Positions 34,580 to 42,695 of a stretch of 64,000 bases of DNA are shown here, piece by piece. The notes under the pieces are model-generated. The model searched no databases and was not told the DNA's origin. It saw only the letters and a list, made by a program, of their open reading frames with translations. The first letter of the stretch is position 1, and each line of letters begins with the position of its first letter. Origin of the DNA: Comamonas piscis (lineage in GTDB: Bacteria > Pseudomonadota > Gammaproteobacteria > Burkholderiales > Burkholderiaceae_C). The stretch is taken from NCBI RefSeq assembly GCF_014109725.1, contig NZ_CP058554.1, positions 3,472,001-3,536,000 of the forward strand. Reading direction: 5' to 3'. A program made the translations under genes and the position numbers.

Positions 34580-34682
34580 TATTGCATTGACTTGTTCAGT
34601 GCACCCAGTTGTCTCCTTGGATCTTTTCGAAACCCGGTTTCATTGATCCAATTCAAGCCCGGCTTAGGCCGGGCTTTTTTTT
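34580..34682 (+). ncRNA. candidate trans-acting small RNA of about 103 nt
   Basis: The interval runs from the predicted start (about 34581, 7 nt after the -10 box) to the T-tract of a strong terminator. It holds an unpaired 5' part with TTGTCTCCTT (34609-34618), an anti-Shine-Dalgarno-like segment. Next is a long hairpin, with an outer stem of TTGGATC/GATCCAA (34617-34623 and 34645-34651) and an inner palindrome GAAACCCGGTTTC (34629-34641). The terminator stem AAGCCCGGC/GCCGGGCTT has a 4-nt loop and eight T residues. I do not recognise an Rfam family. It could also be a long 3' UTR of phasin, but the internal promoter argues for independent transcription. Confidence 0.65.
34655..34682 (+). 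terminator. terminator of the candidate small RNA
   Basis: A 9-bp perfect stem (34655-34663 and 34668-34676) with loop TTAG is followed by T residues to 34682. It would also end any read-through from the phasin gene. The remainder, 34683-34862, holds only two short hairpins and no supported gene. Confidence 0.92.
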
Positions 34683-34870
34683 GCCCGTAATTTGCCGCAA
34701 GCAAGATTGCGGTCGCCACGGTCTTAAAGCTAGCTCTGCAAAGTCCGCTTTGCTGGCTCCCCCGCCAGAGGCCTTTTTTCCTGGGGCAAGGGTTCCGCAG
34801 CGCCCTGCGCTGGCGAGCAGCCAACTTAAGCGCATCTGAATAAGCACAGGCTCTGCAATGGCTTGAATAA

Positions 34871-34885
34871 AAACAATTCTTGTTT
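34871..34885. promoter_or_regulatory. possible Fur-like operator upstream of the iron-binding protein
   Basis: AAACAA-TTC-TTGTTT is a perfect 15-bp palindrome in an AT-rich stretch, 43 bp upstream of the start of a Fe(III)-transport binding protein gene. It lies between a possible TTGAAT -35 box and an AT-rich -10. The match to the Fur hexamer consensus is only partial, so it is suggestive. Confidence 0.4.
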
Positions 34886-34927
34886 CAATTAAGATGCAGG
34901 TCCAACTTTACAGAGACGTTTTGCCCT

Positions 34928-35971
34928 ATGCATTCTTTCAAAATCCTTGCACTGGCTTGCGCCATCACGGCAGGTGCTGCTGCACAAGCCCAAGAAGTGG
35001 TCAACCTGTACTCTGCCCGCCACTACGCGACAGATGAGGCGCTCTATAACAACTTTACAAAAGCGACCGGCATCAAGATCAACCGTGTGGACTCGGACGA
35101 CGCAGGCATTGTGGCCCGCCTCAAAGCCGAAGGCGCTGCCTCCCCCGCCGACGTGGTGCTGATGGTGGATGCCGCCCGCCTCTACCGCGGTGAGAAGGAC
35201 AACCTCTTCCTGCCGATCCGCTCGGCCAAGCTCGAAGAAGTGATCCCCGCCAACCTGCGCGCCCAACCCGAAGCCGATGGCGGCATCACCTGGTTTGGTC
35301 TCTCGACCCGTGCCCGCGTGATTGCCTACAACAAGGCCAAAGTGAACGCAGAAGATGTCGACAGTTATGAAAAGCTGGCCGACCCCAAGAACAAGGGCAA
35401 GATCTGCATCCGCTCGGCCTCGCACCCCTACAACCTGAGCCTGTTTGGCGCCGTGACCGAGCATATCGGCGAGGCCAAGGCCCAGCAGTGGCTGCAAGGC
35501 GTGAAGGACAACCTGGCCCGCGCACCCAAGGGCGGCGACACCGACCAGATCAAGGCCGTGGCCGCTGGTGAATGCGATATCGCCATCACCAACAGCTACT
35601 ACCTGGCCCGCCTGATGCGCTCCAGCAACCCAGCCGATGTGGAAGTGGCCAACAAGGTCAGCGTGGTGTTCCCCAACCAAAGCAGCTGGGGCACGCACCT
35701 GAACATCGCGGGTGGCGCGGTCGCCAAGTACAGCAAGAACAAGGACAATGCCGTCAAGTTCCTGGAGTACCTGGCCAGCCCTGAGGCCCAAACCTACTTT
35801 GCCAATGGCAACAACGAGTGGCCCGCTGCCAAGAATGTGCAGACCGACAACCCTGCGCTGAAGGCCATGACCATGGACAAGCCTTTCAAGAGCGAGACCA
35901 TCCCGATCAGCGCCGTGGGTACCAATATGCCCAAGGTGCAGCAAATGCTGGACCGCGCTGGCTTCCAGTAA
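34928..35971 (+). CDS. Fe(III) ABC transporter substrate-binding protein (FbpA/FutA type)
   Basis: A 347-residue periplasmic ferric-binding protein with a signal peptide, MHSFKILALACAITAGAAAQ, cleaved at AQA. The mature start NLYSARHYATDE is the signature of FbpA and FutA proteins, and SYYLARLM contains the paired tyrosines of the iron site. It delivers Fe(III) to an FbpBC-type permease, which is not in the window; an orphan location is common. The longer in-frame start at 34880 lacks similarity. An AT-rich palindrome upstream may be a Fur site. Confidence 0.9.
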   Translation: MHSFKILALACAITAGAAAQAQEVVNLYSARHYATDEALYNNFTKATGIKINRVDSDDAGIVARLKAEGAASPADVVLMVDAARLYRGEKDNLFLPIRSAKLEEVIPANLRAQPEADGGITWFGLSTRARVIAYNKAKVNAEDVDSYEKLADPKNKGKICIRSASHPYNLSLFGAVTEHIGEAKAQQWLQGVKDNLARAPKGGDTDQIKAVAAGECDIAITNSYYLARLMRSSNPADVEVANKVSVVFPNQSSWGTHLNIAGGAVAKYSKNKDNAVKFLEYLASPEAQTYFANGNNEWPAAKNVQTDNPALKAMTMDKPFKSETIPISAVGTNMPKVQQMLDRAGFQ

Positions 35972-35990
35972 GCGCCCCACTCTGTCACTA

Positions 35991-36014
35991 AAAGCCCGTT
36001 CGCGGGCTTTTTTT
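35991..36014 (+). terminator. terminator of the iron-binding protein gene
   Basis: AAGCCCG and CGGGCTT form a 7-bp stem closed by a stable TTCG loop, followed by a T-tract. It lies 20 bp after the stop codon. Confidence 0.93.
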
Positions 36015-36077
36015 GTGACTGCGCGGGCCGTGTGCCTCAGCTAAGATGACTTGATTCAACAAGCAGGAGACATAGCG

Positions 36078-36836
36078 ATGCATATCGCCGACAAGGTATT
36101 TATCGTCACAGGCGGCGCTTCCGGCCTGGGAGAAGGCACGGCACGCATGCTGGCCCGTGAGGGCGCGACCGTCGTCATCGCCGACATGCAGGCCGAAAAA
36201 GGCCAAGCACTGGCGCAAGAGCTGGGCGGCGCCTTTGTGCAGTGCGATGTGTCCAATGCGGAACAAGCCCAGGCCGTGGTCGCCAAGGCGGTATCGCTGG
36301 GCAAGCTGTTTGGCCTGGTCAACTGCGCCGGCATTGCACCGGCCGAGAAGACCGTGGGCAAAAACGGCGCGCACTCGCTGGAAGTCTTCAGCAAGACCAT
36401 CACGGTCAACCTGATCGGCAGCTTCAACATGATTCGCCTCTGCGCCGAAGCCATGGGCAAGAACGAGCCCGAAGCCACCGGCGAACGCGGCGTACTGATC
36501 TCGACGGCCAGCGTGGCCGCCTATGATGGCCAGATCGGCCAGGCCGCCTATGCAGCGTCCAAAGGCGGTGTTGTCGGCATGACCTTGCCGATTGCCCGCG
36601 ATCTGGCGCGCAACGGCATCCGCAACATGACGATTGCCCCGGGCATTTTTGGCACCCCCATGCTTTTTGGCATGCCCCAGGAGGTGCAGGATGCCCTCGC
36701 CGCTGGCGTCCCCTTCCCCAGCCGTCTGGGCACCCCTGAGGACTATGCCAAGCTGGTCAAACACATTGTCGAGAACGATATGCTCAACGGCGAAGTGATT
36801 CGCCTGGATGGCGCCATCCGCTTGGCACCCAAGTAA
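36078..36836 (+). CDS. short-chain dehydrogenase, 3-hydroxyacyl-CoA dehydrogenase type II
   Basis: A 252-residue SDR of the HSD10 (type II 3-hydroxyacyl-CoA dehydrogenase) subgroup. The cofactor motif is TGGASGLG, the NAG-like NCAGIA motif follows, catalytic Ser is in STASVAAYDG, and the Tyr-x3-Lys motif is YAASK. The C-terminal region PFPSRLGTPEDYAKLV is typical. It oxidises short or branched 3-hydroxyacyl-CoA with NAD. The ATG at 36078 has AGGAGACA 6-13 nt upstream. No beta-oxidation partner is adjacent. It ends at a strong terminator. Confidence 0.9.
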   Translation: MHIADKVFIVTGGASGLGEGTARMLAREGATVVIADMQAEKGQALAQELGGAFVQCDVSNAEQAQAVVAKAVSLGKLFGLVNCAGIAPAEKTVGKNGAHSLEVFSKTITVNLIGSFNMIRLCAEAMGKNEPEATGERGVLISTASVAAYDGQIGQAAYAASKGGVVGMTLPIARDLARNGIRNMTIAPGIFGTPMLFGMPQEVQDALAAGVPFPSRLGTPEDYAKLVKHIVENDMLNGEVIRLDGAIRLAPK

Positions 36837-36870
36837 GTCGATACCGCCCGGGCTCACCGGGCCAACATAC

Positions 36871-36910
36871 AAAAAGCCGATCTGCTGAAGCCCTCAGCGA
36901 TCGGCTTTTT
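36871..36910. terminator. terminator between the SDR gene and the tRNA array
   Basis: AAAAAGCCGATC and GATCGGCTTTTT form a 12-bp stem, with an inner GCTGA/TCAGC helix. It lies 34 bp after the SDR stop and ends the plus-strand gene. In the reverse sense it would also end the tRNA operon, which arrives from the right. Confidence 0.92.
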
Positions 36911-36982
36911 CTTGGGCGCTGCACACTGGCGGCGGCCATGAAAAAAGCCTTCTTGTCATGCAACAAGAAGGCTTTTGGAATC

Positions 36983-37059
36983 TGGCGGAGTGGACGGGAC
37001 TCGAACCCGCGACCCCCGGCGTGACAGGCCGGTATTCTAACCAACTGAACTACCACTCC
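36983..37059 (-). tRNA. tRNA-Asp (GTC), copy 1
   Basis: The 77-nt minus-strand sequence starts GGAGTGGTAGTTCAGTTGG, has the anticodon arm CCGGCCTGTCACGCCGG with anticodon GTC, the T-arm GGTTCGAGTCC, and an encoded CCA end. It is the most downstream tRNA of the array. Confidence 0.98.
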
Positions 37060-37105
37060 TGGCAGGAAACTTTGCTCGCCTTGACGGCTACAAGTGCTTC
37101 AAACT

Positions 37106-37181
37106 TGGCGACCCTACGGGGATTCGAACCCCGGTACTCACCGTGAAAGGGTGATGTCCTAGGCCTCTAGACGATAGGGTC
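37106..37181 (-). tRNA. tRNA-Glu (TTC), copy 1
   Basis: The 76-nt minus-strand sequence starts GACCCTATCGTCTAGAGG. It has the anticodon arm CACCCTTTCACGGTG with anticodon TTC, the T-arm GGTTCGAATCCC and an encoded CCA end. It lies 46 bp from Asp copy 1. Confidence 0.98.
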
Positions 37182-37238
37182 AATCCTAGAACGTTGTCTG
37201 CGCTGCACCCCATTGGCGGTGCCTCAGACAACTTTAAT

Positions 37239-37314
<76 letters not shown>

Positions 37315-37345
37315 CAATGCTTTCATATCAACCCAATACTTTGTC

Positions 37346-37384
37346 GGAGTCACTCGCTGTACCTGAGTACAGCTTCGCGACTCC
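37346..37384. repeat. spacer hairpin, copy 1
   Basis: GCTGTAC and GTACAGC form a perfect 7-bp stem around CTGA, nested within outer arms GGAGTC and GACTCC. The 39-nt hairpin lies between tRNA-Ala and the next Asp unit and recurs at 37785-37823. It may be an RNA processing signal. Confidence 0.6.
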
Positions 37385-37422
37385 TTCGCGTCTTGGCTCG
37401 ATCTAAAAACATTTAACAACTG

Positions 37423-37499
37423 TGGCGGAGTGGACGGGACTCGAACCCGCGACCCCCGGCGTGACAGGCCGGTATTCTAACCAACTGAACTACCACTCC
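37423..37499 (-). tRNA. tRNA-Asp (GTC), copy 2
   Basis: Same 77-nt sequence as copy 1, with anticodon GTC and encoded CCA. It belongs to the second tandem unit. Confidence 0.98.
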
Positions 37500-37544
37500 T
37501 GGCAGGAAACTTTGCTCGCCTGACGGCTACAAGTGCTTCAAACT

Positions 37545-37620
37545 TGGCGACCCTACGGGGATTCGAACCCCGGTACTCACCGTGAAAGGGTGATGTCCTA
37601 GGCCTCTAGACGATAGGGTC
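37545..37620 (-). tRNA. tRNA-Glu (TTC), copy 2
   Basis: Same 76-nt sequence as copy 1, with anticodon TTC and encoded CCA. It belongs to the second tandem unit. Confidence 0.98.
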
Positions 37621-37677
37621 AATCCTAGAACGTTGTCTGCACTGCACTGCGTCGGCGGTGCCTCAGACAACTTTGAT

Positions 37678-37753
<76 letters not shown>

Positions 37754-37784
37754 CAATATTTTTATATCAACCCAATACTTTGTC

Positions 37785-37823
37785 GGAGTCACTCGCTGTA
37801 CCTGAGTACAGCTTCGCGACTCC
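37785..37823. repeat. spacer hairpin, copy 2
   Basis: Identical to the 39-nt hairpin at 37346-37384, lying between tRNA-Ala copy 2 and tRNA-Asp copy 3. Confidence 0.6.
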
Positions 37824-37861
37824 TTCGCGTCTTGGCTCGATCTAAAAACATTTAACAACTG

Positions 37862-37938
37862 TGGCGGAGTGGACGGGACTCGAACCCGCGACCCCCGGCG
37901 TGACAGGCCGGTATTCTAACCAACTGAACTACCACTCC
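37862..37938 (-). tRNA. tRNA-Asp (GTC), copy 3
   Basis: Same 77-nt tRNA-Asp sequence. The spacer to the next Glu gene differs from units 1 and 2 and matches the spacer of the fourth set. Confidence 0.98.
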
Positions 37939-37986
37939 TGGCAGGAAGCTTTGCTAGCTATTGTATAGCATCAAGCGCTTCAAACT

Positions 37987-38062
37987 TGGCGACCCTACGG
38001 GGATTCGAACCCCGGTACTCACCGTGAAAGGGTGATGTCCTAGGCCTCTAGACGATAGGGTC
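37987..38062 (-). tRNA. tRNA-Glu (TTC), copy 3
   Basis: Same 76-nt tRNA-Glu sequence. This set lacks an Ala gene: an intrinsic terminator-like hairpin lies where Ala would be. Confidence 0.98.
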
Positions 38063-38094
38063 AAAACCTGGATTTGCCTTGCGGCTATCGATTA

Positions 38095-38126
38095 AAAAAG
38101 CGCCCTCTTAATCAAAGGCGCTTTTT
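38095..38126. terminator. terminator-like hairpin inside the tRNA array
   Basis: AAAAAGCGCC and GGCGCTTTTT form a 10-bp stem with a 12-nt loop, between Asp copy 4 and Glu copy 3. On the transcribed minus strand it has GC base pairs followed by T residues, so it should end part of the transcripts that start upstream of Ala copy 3. No clear second promoter follows. Confidence 0.75.
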
Positions 38127-38145
38127 GTCGAGCGACTAACCAAAC

Positions 38146-38222
38146 TGGCGGAGTGGACGGGACTCGAACCCGCGACCCCCGGCGTGACAGGCCGGTATTC
38201 TAACCAACTGAACTACCACTCC
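38146..38222 (-). tRNA. tRNA-Asp (GTC), copy 4
   Basis: Same 77-nt tRNA-Asp sequence, the last gene of the first-transcribed Ala-Glu-Asp set and directly before the internal terminator. Confidence 0.98.
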
Positions 38223-38270
38223 TGGCAGGAAGCTTTGCTAGCTATTATATAGCATCAAGCGCTTCAAACT

Positions 38271-38346
38271 TGGCGACCCTACGGGGATTCGAACCCCGGT
38301 ACTCACCGTGAAAGGGTGATGTCCTAGGCCTCTAGACGATAGGGTC
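38271..38346 (-). tRNA. tRNA-Glu (TTC), copy 4
   Basis: Same 76-nt tRNA-Glu sequence, second gene of the first-transcribed set. Confidence 0.98.
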
Positions 38347-38383
38347 ATAACCTAAGAACCGATTTCTCGCTTCTGATAATCCT

Positions 38384-38459
<76 letters not shown>

Positions 38460-38507
38460 CAATCAGCAAGCTTTACAATTACTTGTTGCTGCTCACCGAA
38501 GACTCGA

Positions 38508-38536
38508 ATTATAGGGCGTATTTCAGCGCTTTTGCA
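38508..38536 (-). promoter_or_regulatory. promoter of the tRNA array
   Basis: On the minus strand a perfect TATAAT (38508-38513) lies just after the gltX stop. The -35 region, TGCAAA with a 17-bp spacer or CTGCAA with 18, is a weak match and lies inside the 3' end of gltX. The array could also be read from the gltX operon. Confidence 0.55.
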
Positions 38537-39923
38537 GTCTTTCGATAATTTTTTCACGACCGAGTAATGCAAGCACCGCGTCCACCGAAGGCGTATGGGC
38601 TGTGCCCACGGCCAAAACACGCACCGGCATGGCCAGTTGCGGCATCTTCATGCCTTGTGTCTTGAGCACTTGCTTGAAGCCGGCGCTGATCGCTTCCTTG
38701 CTCCAATCACCCTCTTGCAGCACCTGCAGCAGCTCGTCGATCACGGGAATGATCTCGGGCGTTACATGGGTGGCCAGGTCTTCTGCGCTGGGCTGCACGT
38801 CTTCATAGAACACGCTGGCCCATTGCGCCAGGTCCACCAAGGTGTCGCAGCGGTCTTTGAACAGCGCGCAGATGCGCGGCAGGCGACCGTCGCTCACGGT
38901 GATGCTGTCGAGACCCAGGTTCTTCAAGAACGGGGTCAGCATGGCAGCGAGCTCATCGTCGGGCGTCAGCTTCATATGCTGGGCATTCACCCAGCGCAGC
39001 TTGGCGTCGTCAAACTGACCGGCGCTGCGGCCCAGGTGGTCCAGGTTGAACCATTCCAGGAACTGCTGGCGCGAGAAAATTTCGTCATCGCCGTGGCTCC
39101 AGCCCAGGCGTGCCAGGTAGTTCACCATGGCATCGGGCAGGTAGCCCTCGTCCCGGTACTGCGTCACCGGCTTGGCGCCATTGCGCTTGCTCATCTTCTC
39201 GCCCTGCTCGTTCAGCACGGTGGGCAAATGGGCAAACACCGGCACGTCAGCGCCCAATGCTTCAAAAATGTGAATCTGGCGCGGCGTGTTGTTCACATGG
39301 TCGTCACCGCGGATCACGTGGGTGATGGCCATGTCCATGTCATCGACGCAGACGCAGAAGTTGTAGGTGGGCGTGCCATCCGGGCGGGCAATGACCAGGT
39401 CATCGAGCTCGGTGTTCTGGAACTCGATACGGCCCTTGCACTTGTCTTCCCAAGCCACGACACCGGCCAGCGGCGTTTTGAAGCGCAGCACGGGTTTGAC
39501 ACCTTCGGGCACCGGCGGCAGCACCTTGCCCTCTTCCGGGCGCCAGGTGCCGTCGTAGCGTGGCTTTTCCTTGTTGGCCATCTGCTTTTCACGCAGTGCG
39601 TCCAGCGCTTCCATGCTCATGTAGCAGGGGTAGACATAGCCTTTTTCCAGCAAGGTGGCCAGCACCTCTTTGTAGCGGTCCATGCGCTGCATCTGGTAGA
39701 ACGGACCCTCGTTGGGGTCCAGCTGCAGCCAGGCCATGCCTTCAAGGATCACATCGACCGACGCCTGGTTGGAGCGCTCCAGATCGGTGTCTTCAATGCG
39801 CAGAATGAAATCGCCTTGGCTGGCTCGCGCAAAAGCCCAGGGGTAGAGCGCAGAGCGGATATTGCCCAGGTGGATAAAACCGGTGGGCGACGGGGCAAAA
39901 CGGGTACGTACTTTGGTGCTCAT
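38523..39923 (-). CDS. gltX: glutamyl-tRNA synthetase
   Basis: A 466-residue class I aminoacyl-tRNA synthetase. The HIGH-like motif is HLGN (residues 18-21) in RFAPSPTGFIHLGN, and KMSKRNG begins near residue 243. Editing of glutamine is not expected; the charged tRNA-Glu genes lie immediately downstream, and the enzyme also supplies tetrapyrrole synthesis by the C5 route. The stop overlaps nothing; the start overlaps the metZ stop by 4 bp (ATGA), so it is coupled to the cvpA-purF-metZ transcript. Confidence 0.96.
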   Translation of the reverse strand: MSTKVRTRFAPSPTGFIHLGNIRSALYPWAFARASQGDFILRIEDTDLERSNQASVDVILEGMAWLQLDPNEGPFYQMQRMDRYKEVLATLLEKGYVYPCYMSMEALDALREKQMANKEKPRYDGTWRPEEGKVLPPVPEGVKPVLRFKTPLAGVVAWEDKCKGRIEFQNTELDDLVIARPDGTPTYNFCVCVDDMDMAITHVIRGDDHVNNTPRQIHIFEALGADVPVFAHLPTVLNEQGEKMSKRNGAKPVTQYRDEGYLPDAMVNYLARLGWSHGDDEIFSRQQFLEWFNLDHLGRSAGQFDDAKLRWVNAQHMKLTPDDELAAMLTPFLKNLGLDSITVSDGRLPRICALFKDRCDTLVDLAQWASVFYEDVQPSAEDLATHVTPEIIPVIDELLQVLQEGDWSKEAISAGFKQVLKTQGMKMPQLAMPVRVLAVGTAHTPSVDAVLALLGREKIIERLQKR

Positions 39924-41134
39924 GTCAGGGTGTCCAGGCCGCGCAACAGGTCGGCTTTCAAATCATCCAGGTGTTCCAGGCCGACGGAGATGCGGACCAG
40001 ACCCTGGCCCACGCCAGCGGACTGGCGCTGCTCCTCCGTCAAGCGGCCATGCGAGGTGCTGGCCGGATGCGTGATGGTGGTCTTCACATCGCCCAGGTTG
40101 GCGGTGATCGAGCACAGCAAGGTGCTGTCCACCACATGGAAGGCATTGGCACGCAGTTGCTCCGCGCCCTCTCCCACCACATCGAAGGCCAGCACGGCGC
40201 CGCCCATGCCATTTTGTTGGCGCATGGCCAGCGCATGCTGCGGATGGCTTTCCAGCCCTGGGTAGTACACCCGGGCCACCTTGGGATGGCCTTCCAGCCA
40301 ACGGGCCAACTCCAGCGCGGCGGCGCTTTCGGCCTTCACCCGCAGCGACAAGGTCTCCATGCCCTTCATCACCACCCAGGCGTTGAACGGCGAGAGGTTG
40401 AGCCCGCCGCTGCGCAGGAAGGTGCCCATGACCTTGTCCACCAGCGCGACCGTGCCGCACACGGCACCGGCCATGACACGGCCCTGGCCGTCGAGAAACT
40501 TGGTGCCCGAATGCACCACCAGATCCGCACCCAGCTTGACGGGCTGCTGCAGCACCGGCGTCGCAAAGCTATTGTCCACGGCCAGCAAGGCGCCATGCGC
40601 ATGGGCCACATCGGCGAGCGCAGCGATATCGCAGAGGTCGGTCAGCGGGTTGGTGGGGGTCTCGGCAAACAGCAAACGGGTGTTCGGGCGGATCGCGGCT
40701 TTCCAGGCCTCCACATCGGTCTGCGACACAAAGCTGGTTTCCACGCCAAAGCGCGCCATCTCAGTGCCCAGCAGCTTGATGGTCGAGCCGAACATGGACT
40801 GCGAGCAGATCACATGGTCGCCGGCCTTCAGCACGGTCAAGGCCACCAGCAAGATGGCGGACATACCGGTCGAGGTGGCGATGGCGCACTCGGTGCCTTC
40901 CATCGCGGCCAGGCGGCGCTCAAAGCTGGTCACCGTAGGGTTGCCGGTGCGCGTATAGGTGTAGCCCTCTTCCTGCGCGGCAAAGCGGCGCGCGGCCGTC
41001 TCAGCATTGGGCTGCACAAAGCTGCTGGCCAGGTACAGGGCTTCGCTGTGCTCGCCCCATTGGCTGCGCTCCACCGCCTCTCGGACCGCCAAGGTATCTG
41101 GGTGCAGGCCCGGCGGCAATTGCTTGTCAGTCAT
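39920..41134 (-). CDS. metZ: O-succinylhomoserine sulfhydrylase
   Basis: A 404-residue PLP enzyme of the Cys/Met metabolism family. It converts O-succinylhomoserine and sulfide to homocysteine. The PLP lysine lies in VVHSGTKFLDGQGR, with TPTNPL and DNSFATP nearby, and the terminal SVGLEHLDDL is typical. The position after purF and before gltX is the usual metZ context of Pseudomonas and Burkholderiales, which favours MetZ over MetB or MetC. Its end overlaps the start of gltX. Confidence 0.93.
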   Translation of the reverse strand: MTDKQLPPGLHPDTLAVREAVERSQWGEHSEALYLASSFVQPNAETAARRFAAQEEGYTYTRTGNPTVTSFERRLAAMEGTECAIATSTGMSAILLVALTVLKAGDHVICSQSMFGSTIKLLGTEMARFGVETSFVSQTDVEAWKAAIRPNTRLLFAETPTNPLTDLCDIAALADVAHAHGALLAVDNSFATPVLQQPVKLGADLVVHSGTKFLDGQGRVMAGAVCGTVALVDKVMGTFLRSGGLNLSPFNAWVVMKGMETLSLRVKAESAAALELARWLEGHPKVARVYYPGLESHPQHALAMRQQNGMGGAVLAFDVVGEGAEQLRANAFHVVDSTLLCSITANLGDVKTTITHPASTSHGRLTEEQRQSAGVGQGLVRISVGLEHLDDLKADLLRGLDTLT

Positions 41135-41164
41135 TCTTGTTCCCCAACGGCACTTGGGCCGCTA

Positions 41165-42676
41165 TCAAGCCGCATCGGTCACATCTGCATTGCGCAGCGA
41201 CAGACGCGAGGTATCGAGTTCATCTTCTTCGGTGGACACGCGGCCAGCATTGACCTGCGAGATGCCCTCAGGCGTGATGCCGGTGACATACACCCCGTCA
41301 AAGCAGGACGCCTCAAAACCATGCACATCGGTGTTGAGCTTGCCAATGGCGTTTTTCATGCCATCCACATCCTGGTAGATCAGCGCGTCACAGCCGATGT
41401 ACTGGCGAATCTCTTCGAGGCTGCGGTCATGGGCCACCAGCTCTTTGGCGGTAGGCATGTCGATGCCATAGACATTGGGGAAACGCACCGGTGGTGCGGC
41501 GCTGGCCAGGTAGACCTTGTTGGCGCCAGCGTCGCGGGCCATCTGCACGATTTCCTTGGAGGTGGTACCGCGCACGATGGAGTCATCGACCAGCAGCACA
41601 TTGCGGCCCTGGAACTCGCTGCCAATGGCGTTGAGCTTTTGGCGCACTGATTTTTTGCGCGCGCCCTGGCCCGGCATGATGAAGGTGCGGCCCACATAGC
41701 GGTTCTTCACAAAACCTTCGCGGTAGGGCTTGCCCAGCAGCTGGGCCAGTTGCATGGCGCTCGGGCGGCTCGATTCGGGGATCGGAATCACCGCATCGAT
41801 TTCGTTGGGCGGCACCATCGAGATCACGCGCTTGGCCAGGGTCTCACCCAGGTTCAGACGGGCTTGGTAGACGGACATGCCGTCGAGCACCGAATCGGGA
41901 CGGGCCAGGTAGACAAACTCGAAAATGCAGGGGTGCAGGCTCGGGGCTTCTGCGCACTGTGCAAAGGTCAGCGAGCCATCGTCGCCAATGAAGACTGCCT
42001 CGCCGGGGGCGATATCGCGCTCCAGCTGCTGCATCGTGCCTTCCAGTGCCACCGATTCGCTGGCCACCATGACGGTGCCATCCGCGCCACGGCCAATGCA
42101 CAGCGGGCGAATGCCATTGGGGTCGCGGAAGGCGACCACGCCATGGCCGGCGATCAGCGCGATCACCGCATAGGAGCCCTGCACGCGCTTGTGTACCGCG
42201 CGGATGGCGTTGAACACATCTTCTTTTTGCAGCGGCACGCCATGGGTGGCGCGCTCCAGCTCATGCGCGAACACGTTGAGCAGCACTTCCGAATCGCTGT
42301 CGGTGTTGGTGTGGCGGTGGTCGGTGGAGAACAGCTCCTTGCGCAGCTCGACCGCATTGGTCAGGTTGCCGTTGTGTACCAGCACAATGCCGAAAGGCGC
42401 ATTCACGTAGAACGGCTGGGCTTCTTCTTCGCTGTAGGCATTGCCGGCCGTAGGGTAGCGCACCTGGCCCAGGCCCACATTGCCCGGCAAAGCCCGCATA
42501 TTGCGCGTGCGGAACACATCCTTGACCATGCCCTTGGCCTTGTGCATGAAGAACTTGCGTCCCTGCTGCGTTGCGATGCCGGCGGCATCCTGTCCACGGT
42601 GTTGCAGCAGCAACAGCGCGTCATAGATCAATTGATTGACCGGCGTGCTACTGACGACTCCGACGATTCCACACAT
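41165..42676 (-). CDS. purF: amidophosphoribosyltransferase PurF
   Basis: A 503-residue first enzyme of purine synthesis, which makes phosphoribosylamine from PRPP and glutamine. The N-terminal glutaminase nucleophile is Cys2 (MCGIVGVVSS), fixing the start at 42676. The PRPP-binding loop is LLVDDSIVRGTTSKEI. The length is that of the E. coli-type enzyme without the long propeptide. It follows cvpA by 19 bp, the ancient cvpA-purF pairing. Confidence 0.97.
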   Translation of the reverse strand: MCGIVGVVSSTPVNQLIYDALLLLQHRGQDAAGIATQQGRKFFMHKAKGMVKDVFRTRNMRALPGNVGLGQVRYPTAGNAYSEEEAQPFYVNAPFGIVLVHNGNLTNAVELRKELFSTDHRHTNTDSDSEVLLNVFAHELERATHGVPLQKEDVFNAIRAVHKRVQGSYAVIALIAGHGVVAFRDPNGIRPLCIGRGADGTVMVASESVALEGTMQQLERDIAPGEAVFIGDDGSLTFAQCAEAPSLHPCIFEFVYLARPDSVLDGMSVYQARLNLGETLAKRVISMVPPNEIDAVIPIPESSRPSAMQLAQLLGKPYREGFVKNRYVGRTFIMPGQGARKKSVRQKLNAIGSEFQGRNVLLVDDSIVRGTTSKEIVQMARDAGANKVYLASAAPPVRFPNVYGIDMPTAKELVAHDRSLEEIRQYIGCDALIYQDVDGMKNAIGKLNTDVHGFEASCFDGVYVTGITPEGISQVNAGRVSTEEDELDTSRLSLRNADVTDAA

Positions 42677-42695
42677 ATTGAGCGTTCCAAAAACG

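Noticed and set aside
34474..34824. A minus-strand frame of 116 codons over the small RNA region
   Set aside because: It crosses a strong terminator and a promoter on the other strand, has no ribosome binding site and no similarity that I recognise.
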